Shown piece after piece: positions 7,068 through 10,712 of a DNA stretch of 10,712 nucleotides. The notes beneath the pieces are model-generated. The model had not been told where the DNA came from, did no database searches, and was given only the letters and a program-made list of their open reading frames with translations. The stretch spans positions 1 to 10,712 of the forward strand of contig JAICVV010000040.1 in the NCBI GenBank assembly GCA_025935155.1. Reading direction: 5' to 3'. This DNA comes from Alphaproteobacteria bacterium (GTDB lineage: Bacteria; Pseudomonadota; Alphaproteobacteria; Micropepsales; Micropepsaceae). The position numbers were made by a program, and so were the translations under genes. Within the stretch, counting starts at the first letter, position 1, and every line of letters starts with the position of its first letter.

Positions 7068-7623
7068 ACCCAAAGAAGCCACTCCCGAGGTTCCAGCTAC
7101 CACGGCGATGCCAAGCGCTGTTCCCGCCGCGCAACCGCCGAAGCAGCGCCCCGCGACAACACGAGCGGCTCCGTCGATCATCAGCGCCGATCTTGTTGTC
7201 ACGGGAACGCTTTCGTCTTCTGGCGATATGCAAGTGGATGGCCGTGTTGAGGGCGATGTGCACAGTGCTGGCCTGGTGATTGGCGAAAAGGCTGTCATTC
7301 AGGGCGAAGTGCTTGCGGACGAAGTCACAGTTCGGGGCCGGGTCGAAGGTAGTATTCGGGCAAGAAAGATTTTGCTCTGCTCGACCTGTCACGTCGAGGG
7401 AAACATTTTGCATGAAGCGTTTGCGGTAGAGGCCGGAGCTTTCTTCGAGGGAAATTGCCGGCATTCCGACAGCCCGCTCGCGGACGAGAATGCTAGGCGC
7501 AATCCGGCCTATGACCGCAAGGGTGCGGCTTCGACAATTGCAGGAGCTGCGACAAACGGCGGACCGACGGCTACAGTGAAGCCGGTCGATAGCCGCCCGG
7601 CCACGGTTTCAACAGCCGCCTAG
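7057..7623 (+). CDS. Bactofilin (polymer-forming cytoskeletal protein)
   Basis: This 188-residue protein has a central bactofilin/DUF583 beta-helix domain (about 41-136) built from short glycine-punctuated repeats: VVTGTLSSSGDMQVDGRVEG, then VIQGEVLADEVTVRGRVEG and so on. It ends with the characteristic VEAGAFFEGNCRH (124-136). The flanks are Pro/Ala/Thr-rich and probably disordered (5-40 and 137-188), as usual for the family. It begins MFTK, resembling the short hydrophobic N-terminal motif (M-F-x-K) that tethers many bactofilins to the inner membrane. Bactofilins polymerise without nucleotide and act as scaffolds that localise cell-wall enzymes, controlling shape, stalks or curvature. The ATG lies inside the end of the M23 peptidase gene, with AGGA 4 nt and GAGG 8 nt ahead. 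That translational coupling strongly suggests a shared complex. No separate promoter is visible. Confidence 0.94.
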   Translation: MFTKPKEATPEVPATTAMPSAVPAAQPPKQRPATTRAAPSIISADLVVTGTLSSSGDMQVDGRVEGDVHSAGLVIGEKAVIQGEVLADEVTVRGRVEGSIRARKILLCSTCHVEGNILHEAFAVEAGAFFEGNCRHSDSPLADENARRNPAYDRKGAASTIAGAATNGGPTATVKPVDSRPATVSTAA

Positions 7624-7709
7624 CTTAGGCGCTGAACCTGCGAAGTTAGCCAACCGTCCCGGAGAGGAACGGCTGCGGCGGCTGCGGCGTTGTGTTGGCC
7701 GCACATGTT

Positions 7710-7716
7710 GGGGGAG
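7710..7716 (+). promoter_or_regulatory. Ribosome binding site deciding the membrane-protein start
   Basis: GGGGGAG lies 5 nt before ATG at 7722. The frame extends upstream to GTG at 7692, but that would encode ten non-conserved-looking residues across the Shine-Dalgarno. ATG 7722 is preferred. Confidence 0.65.
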
Positions 7717-7721
7717 CACAT

Positions 7722-8906
7722 ATGGCCGCGACGTACTCGGAACTTGGAGACTCCGGGGCCGCTGTTTTGGCGGAAACCGAGGCGGTGAGCCGGTCGCTTT
7801 GGCACCGCGTTTCGTGGAGCGCGATCTTTGCAGGGGCAGTGATTGGCACAGCAGTCATTTTCTTCCTGTTGATGCTTGGGGCCGGCGTTGGACTGTCACT
7901 GGTACCTGCACATAAGATCTCAACCGGATTTCTCACCCTCGGCGCAATCTACTTTTTGGCGGCGCAAGCGATGGGATTCGCGATCGGTGGACATGTCGTC
8001 GGACGCCTGATTGGGCCGATGGCGGAAACCGACCGCGAAGAAGAATTCAGGGCGGCAGTGCATGGTCTGGCTGTCTGGGGATTATGCGTCATAGTCACCG
8101 CGGCCGTTGTGCTGATGAGCGGCTGGGTCGCGGCAGGGTCATCGGTGACCGCGGAGGCGATAGGGGAGGGCCAGAATGAAGTTGGGCTGGCACCTAACTT
8201 TGCGGCCTACTGGACTGACGTGTTGCTGCGGCCGGCGGCGCCACCCATGCATGCATCGACAGCCTGGAAACGCTATGCCCAGGCGGATTCCACAGCAACA
8301 GATGCTTCGCCGTCTACGGGCGATGAATCGACGGGAACCGATCAGGGGTTCGCGCCGAGGCCCATGACCACTATGCCTTCTGAAAACGGCGTTGCTGGAA
8401 ACGATCGTTCCACGGGCAGTCGCGACCAAGATGTAGCCCCACCACCTCAAGCGGCAGAACCGTCTACTGAGCCGCATGTAATCACCATCCCGGTTGAAGG
8501 CGACAACGGCAACCCAAGTGAAGAAAATGGAACCGCACCACAGCCGGCACGGCGCGATATCGCCGCAGACAAAGCGGAACTCGGCAGAATGATCGCATTC
8601 AGCATGGCTCGCGGCGCGTCGCTGTCCTCCTATGACCGTGATCGGGCCATCCAGATTGTCGTGCAGGATACGGCGCTCCCGGCATCGGAAGCGGCGCGCC
8701 GCGTCGATAATGCCCAAGCGCGAATGAAGGCCGAGACCGCGCGCACTGCCGAAACCGCCCGCAAGGTCGCCCGCAATGCCAGCCTCTGGATTGCATTTGC
8801 GCTGTTGTTCGGCGCGATCGTTGCCGCGATGGCAGCGATCTCTGCCCGTTGGGAGGACGATCACATTATCTTTGGATGGCGGCCCCGCCGATCAGAATCA
8901 ATCTAA
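7722..8906 (+). CDS. Four-helix membrane protein of unknown function
   Basis: This 394-residue protein has three N-terminal transmembrane helices (about 33-61, 69-97 and 113-138) and one C-terminal helix (about 354-375). The first begins with the pattern RVSWSAIFAGAVIG, seen in many uncharacterised alphaproteobacterial membrane proteins. The second contains GGHVVGRLIG. Between helix 3 and helix 4 lies a hydrophilic stretch. Residues about 185-285 are low-complexity, rich in Ser, Thr, Asp, Glu, Pro and Asn. A predicted helical segment follows (about 288-350: DKAELGRMIAFSMARG, then SEAARRVDNAQARMKAETARTAE), which I recognise as recurring in the same protein group. No catalytic motif is visible. 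It lies 98 nt downstream of the bactofilin on the same strand and may belong to the same envelope unit, but nothing in the sequence proves this. It converges on the tRNA pair, with 18 nt between its stop and the tRNA-Gly 3' end. Confidence 0.8.
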   Translation: MAATYSELGDSGAAVLAETEAVSRSLWHRVSWSAIFAGAVIGTAVIFFLLMLGAGVGLSLVPAHKISTGFLTLGAIYFLAAQAMGFAIGGHVVGRLIGPMAETDREEEFRAAVHGLAVWGLCVIVTAAVVLMSGWVAAGSSVTAEAIGEGQNEVGLAPNFAAYWTDVLLRPAAPPMHASTAWKRYAQADSTATDASPSTGDESTGTDQGFAPRPMTTMPSENGVAGNDRSTGSRDQDVAPPPQAAEPSTEPHVITIPVEGDNGNPSEENGTAPQPARRDIAADKAELGRMIAFSMARGASLSSYDRDRAIQIVVQDTALPASEAARRVDNAQARMKAETARTAETARKVARNASLWIAFALLFGAIVAAMAAISARWEDDHIIFGWRPRRSESI

Positions 8907-8924
8907 TAGTTTTCGTCGGCAGGC

Positions 8925-8998
8925 TGGAGCGGGTGAAGGGAATCGAACCCTCGTCATCAGCTTGGAAGGCTGTTGCTCTACCATTGAGCTACACCCGC
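8925..8998 (-). tRNA. tRNA-Gly (anticodon UCC)
   Basis: Read on the minus strand, the gene folds as a 74-nt class I tRNA with encoded CCA. The acceptor stem is GCGGGTG paired with CACCCGC, discriminator T. The D-arm contains AGCTCAATGGTAGAGC, the anticodon loop CTTCCAA has TCC at 8964-8966, and the T-arm contains GGTTCGATTCC. It reads GGA codons, and GGG by wobble. It lies 36 nt downstream of tRNA-Tyr and is probably cut from the same precursor. Confidence 0.97.
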
Positions 8999-9034
8999 AT
9001 GTCCGCATCTTCGTCGCTGTTGGGTAACAGCAAA

Positions 9035-9119
9035 TGGTGGGGGAAGTAGGACTCGAACCTACGAAGGCTAAGCCAGCGGATTTACAGTCCGCCCCCTTTG
9101 CCGCTCGGGACATTCCCCC
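9035..9119 (-). tRNA. tRNA-Tyr (anticodon GUA)
   Basis: On the minus strand this is an 85-nt class II tRNA with encoded CCA. The acceptor stem is GGGGGAA paired with TTCCCCC, discriminator A. The anticodon loop CTGTAAA has GTA at 9083-9085. A long variable arm (around GCTGGCTTAGCC) precedes the T-arm GTAGGTTCGAGTCCTAC. The long variable arm and GTA anticodon are diagnostic of bacterial tRNA-Tyr. It is the substrate of the TyrS whose 3' end opens this window. Confidence 0.97.
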
Positions 9120-9140
9120 AGGAAGAGTGCAAGGCGCGCG

Positions 9141-9169
9141 GATATCGGAAATTGTGCGGAATCTGTCAA
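9141..9169 (-). promoter_or_regulatory. Promoter of the tRNA-Tyr/tRNA-Gly unit
   Basis: Minus-strand TTGACA (9169-9164), a perfect -35, is followed after 17 nt by GATATC (9146-9141), a half-matching -10. The next bases are a GC-only run, CGCGCGCC, typical of the discriminator of stringently controlled stable-RNA promoters. Transcription would start near 9134, about 15 nt before the mature tRNA-Tyr 5' end. The position exactly fits the tRNA pair. Confidence 0.65.
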
Positions 9170-9209
9170 CAGGCGGGCGCTGCCCGGGACGCCCCGCCGG
9201 CGAAAATGT

Positions 9210-9749
9210 TCACGCCACGGAACGAAGCAGCCGTGGAAGGTTAGCATCGCTGCATCCGCAATGCTCGGCAAAGCACCTGAGGATGTAAGGCCAGCCGGTG
9301 TCAGACGACATGCGCGCGCAATATTCGCCGCCCGCATTTCCGTGCCGCGAAAAGGCGCGATGTTCGACTTCAATACGCGTGCCGCTGCCGCCATCGGAAA
9401 CAAACCGGATTTCCACCTCGCTCGCGCGATCCGGCACCGGCTCTGGCCTGTGGCTCGGCGAAATCTGCCAGCGCAGAATCATCCGGTCGGGAGCCACCCA
9501 GCGCAGCACACGAGCGAGATCGCAGCGAAAGCCCTCCGGCCCCCGCTCCCAAAGAAGCCCTCCTCTGCGGCCTTCAAGACAAACGTCTTCCACGTGATCT
9601 CCGGAGTAGGTGTATTCCCGCGGCCACCAGCGGCTGATGTCATGCCGGAACTTCTCGAAGGCAATGGCAGGGGAAAGCCCTATCACCAAATGGCTATGGG
9701 CCACGTCGTCCCTTGCAAAACGCTCAATTGCACGACTGTGCACTGTCAT
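9210..9749 (-). CDS. SRPBCC / AHSA1-fold (START-like) domain protein
   Basis: This 179-residue protein spans one helix-grip (Bet v1-like) domain. Recognisable features are the N-terminal strand and helix SPAIAFEKFRHDISRWWPREY (26-46), the core strands near MILRWQIS (about 89-96), the acidic strand ASEVEIRFV (about 108-117) and GTRIEVEHRAFSRHG (about 122-136). The C-terminal helix lies around GWPYILRCFAEH. Alphaproteobacteria carry many such AHSA1-like proteins. Members bind hydrophobic ligands or resemble the Hsp90 co-chaperone Aha1 C-domain, but most have no known role, and no catalytic residues can be assigned. The start is ATG (9749-9747) with GAGGG 7 nt ahead. The gene is divergent from rlmB (93-nt spacer) and sits upstream of the tRNA pair on the same strand, 90 nt from tRNA-Tyr. 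Confidence 0.82.
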   Translation of the reverse strand: MTVHSRAIERFARDDVAHSHLVIGLSPAIAFEKFRHDISRWWPREYTYSGDHVEDVCLEGRRGGLLWERGPEGFRCDLARVLRWVAPDRMILRWQISPSHRPEPVPDRASEVEIRFVSDGGSGTRIEVEHRAFSRHGNAGGEYCARMSSDTGWPYILRCFAEHCGCSDANLPRLLRSVA

Positions 9750-9842
9750 GGGAATACCCTCGTTGTAGCTGTGAAACTCGAATTGGGCATACTCTGTTCC
9801 CGAATGCTTGGTCGCAGGCTCTAAGATAACTTGACTGTTGCC

Positions 9843-10622
9843 ATGAATAGACGCTCATCCGATCAGCGATCCGCCTCGGCTCTATGGCTGTACGGCATCC
9901 ATCCGGTCCGCGCGGCCCTTGAGAATCCGCGGCGAAAACTCCACCGGGTTCTGTTAACCGATCGCGCAGCCGCATTAATCGGTCAGCGGCCGCTTGCCAA
10001 AACCGAACACCAGATTGTTTCGTCCGATATAATTGCACGGATCGTGCCGCCCGGAGCGGTTCATCAGGGAGTCGCCCTTTTGTGCGAGCCCCTTCCGCGG
10101 CTTGAGCTTGCCGATTTGTTGCGGACGCGTTCACGGGGCCCCCGAACGTTTACCGTACTCGATCAGATCTCCGATCCGCACAACGTTGGCGCAATCTTAA
10201 GATCCGCCGTTGCATTTGGTGTTTCTGCGGTCGTGCTTCAAGACCGCCATGCCGCGGCACCGACCGGCGCGCTGGCAAAGGCTGCCTCCGGCGCTCTGGA
10301 TATCGTTCCATATGTGGAAGTGGTTAATATCGCCCGCGCACTGGAGCAATTTGGCGCCGCCGGCTTCTGGCGGCTGGCGTTGAGCGGCGATGGTGAACAA
10401 TCGATTCGAGACGGTGTGCCGGAGGGAGACGTGGTGCTTGTTCTAGGCTCGGAAGGATCGGGCATACGCCGGCTGGTTCGGGAGCGCTGTGACGCGGCTG
10501 CTTTCATTCCGATGGCGAGTGCGATGGAAAGCCTGAATGTCTCGGTGGCTGCCGCCATCGCCTTCTACGAAATCAGCGCGAGAGGAGTGCCGTGGAACGC
10601 GCCCGCGAATTCGACATTATGA
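9843..10622 (+). CDS. rlmB: 23S rRNA (guanosine-2'-O-)-methyltransferase, TrmH/SpoU family
   Basis: This 259-residue protein has the RlmB layout. A short non-conserved N-tail precedes an L30e-like substrate-binding domain beginning LYGIHPVRAAL (16-26). A SPOUT methyltransferase domain (about 100-255) follows. All three family motifs are present: motif 1 DQISDPHNVGAILRSA (107-122, with N114 and R120), motif 2 LVLGSEGSGI (199-208, with E204) and motif 3 IPMASAMESLNVSVAAAIA (222-240, with S230 and N232). RlmB uses S-adenosylmethionine to methylate the 2'-OH of G2251 in the 23S rRNA P-loop. Assignment to RlmB rather than another SpoU-family enzyme rests on the N-domain and length. ATG 9843 is preferred; TTG 9831 in the same frame would add four residues, and neither has a strong Shine-Dalgarno. 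The gene is divergent from the SRPBCC gene and followed after 22 nt by a tiny hydrophobic protein. Confidence 0.88.
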   Translation: MNRRSSDQRSASALWLYGIHPVRAALENPRRKLHRVLLTDRAAALIGQRPLAKTEHQIVSSDIIARIVPPGAVHQGVALLCEPLPRLELADLLRTRSRGPRTFTVLDQISDPHNVGAILRSAVAFGVSAVVLQDRHAAAPTGALAKAASGALDIVPYVEVVNIARALEQFGAAGFWRLALSGDGEQSIRDGVPEGDVVLVLGSEGSGIRRLVRERCDAAAFIPMASAMESLNVSVAAAIAFYEISARGVPWNAPANSTL

Positions 10623-10632
10623 TTGCGCATTT

Positions 10633-10638
10633 GGAGGG
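10633..10638 (+). promoter_or_regulatory. Strong ribosome binding site of the terminal small ORF
   Basis: GGAGGG lies 6 nt before ATG 10645, the best Shine-Dalgarno match I found in the window. It is the main reason to accept the truncated small ORF as real. Confidence 0.65.
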
Positions 10639-10644
10639 AACACG

Positions 10645-10712
10645 ATGCGGTCATGCCTCTTGTATCTGATCGGGATTCCTATTCCGATCATCATCATCCT
10701 GTGGCTGATTAC
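10645..10712 (+). CDS. Small hydrophobic membrane protein, N-terminal part (cut by window end)
   Basis: From ATG 10645 the frame stays open to the window edge and gives 22 residues, MRSCLLYLIGIPIPIIIILW then LI. This is a single hydrophobic helix with an internal IPIP turn. It is preceded by a strong GGAGGG and lies 22 nt after rlmB, so it is probably cotranscribed with that gene. The sequence resembles very short, uncharacterised one-helix proteins common in alphaproteobacteria. The 3' end is outside the window, so length and topology cannot be judged and no function is proposed. Confidence 0.6.
   Translation, partial: MRSCLLYLIGIPIPIIIILWLI

Noticed and set aside
7654..7672. Imperfect hairpin CCGTCCC/GGAACGG after the bactofilin gene
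   Set aside because: One mismatch, short stem and no following T-run, so not supported as a terminator.
8139..8864. 241-codon open frame on the minus strand
   Set aside because: Codon-aligned antisense of the membrane protein. The product is Arg/Cys/His-rich with no domain.
8887..8920. Inverted repeat GCCGA...TCGGC as terminator for the tRNA unit
   Set aside because: 5-bp stem with a 24-nt loop and no U-tract on the minus strand.
8898..9113. 71-codon open frame on the minus strand (and similar plus-strand frames) over the tRNAs
   Set aside because: It translates the tRNA-Gly and tRNA-Tyr genes. Such frames are classic misannotations.
9261..9824. 187-codon open frame on the plus strand
   Set aside because: Antisense shadow of the SRPBCC gene, which has recognisable family motifs and a Shine-Dalgarno.
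9750..9842. Promoters in the divergent SRPBCC/rlmB spacer
   Set aside because: Only partial matches (for example TTGTAG with CATACT at 18 nt). Too weak to report as features.
10590..10671. GTG-started 26-codon frame overlapping the end of rlmB and the start of the small hydrophobic ORF
   Set aside because: No ribosome binding site of its own and no recognisable sequence. The overlapping ORF at 10645 has a far better start.

Overview
The window is GC-rich chromosomal DNA. The gene content and several protein signatures point to an alphaproteobacterium: a bactofilin with an adjacent M23 peptidase carrying a FPERQIY-type N-terminus, a single-cysteine Bcp, a large DUF3971/AsmA-like protein, and an rlmB next to tRNA-Tyr and tRNA-Gly. 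I cannot fix the order or family from sequence alone. It looks like ordinary core genome. There is no insertion sequence, prophage, CRISPR array or defence cassette.

Layout. Positions 1-333 (+) hold the 3' end of tyrS with its S4 RNA-binding domain. It is followed 10 nt later by an M24-family Xaa-Pro aminopeptidase-like enzyme (344-1498, +). Converging on that gene, with only 15 nt between the two stops, is a 1,141-residue DUF3971/AsmA-like (YhdP-type) envelope protein on the minus strand (1514-4939). Divergent from it, across a 132-nt spacer, is the peroxiredoxin bcp (5072-5542, +).

Next comes the most interesting unit. A membrane-anchored M23 (LytM) endopeptidase (5664-7067, +) overlaps a bactofilin (7057-7623, +) by 11 nt. 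They are followed by a four-helix membrane protein of unknown function (7722-8906, +). The peptidase/bactofilin pair matches the known pairing of bactofilin cytoskeletons with peptidoglycan hydrolases. In detail it resembles the LmdC-BacA pair described in stalked and budding alphaproteobacteria: a short cytoplasmic N-terminus, one transmembrane helix, a coiled coil, and a periplasmic M23 domain.

The right end carries a minus-strand tRNA pair, tRNA-Tyr(GUA) then tRNA-Gly(UCC), with a good TTGACA promoter candidate. Upstream on the same strand is a small SRPBCC/AHSA1-fold protein (9210-9749). Divergent from that are the 23S rRNA methyltransferase rlmB (9843-10622, +) and the start of a tiny hydrophobic protein cut by the window edge (10645-10712, +).

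The functions are translation (tyrS, two tRNAs, rlmB), envelope and cell-shape maintenance (AsmA-like protein, M23 peptidase, bactofilin, membrane protein) and stress or peptide turnover (bcp, M24 peptidase). Many long secondary open frames exist on the opposite strands. They are codon-aligned antisense shadows explained by scarcity of TTA, CTA and TCA codons, and are not annotated as genes.
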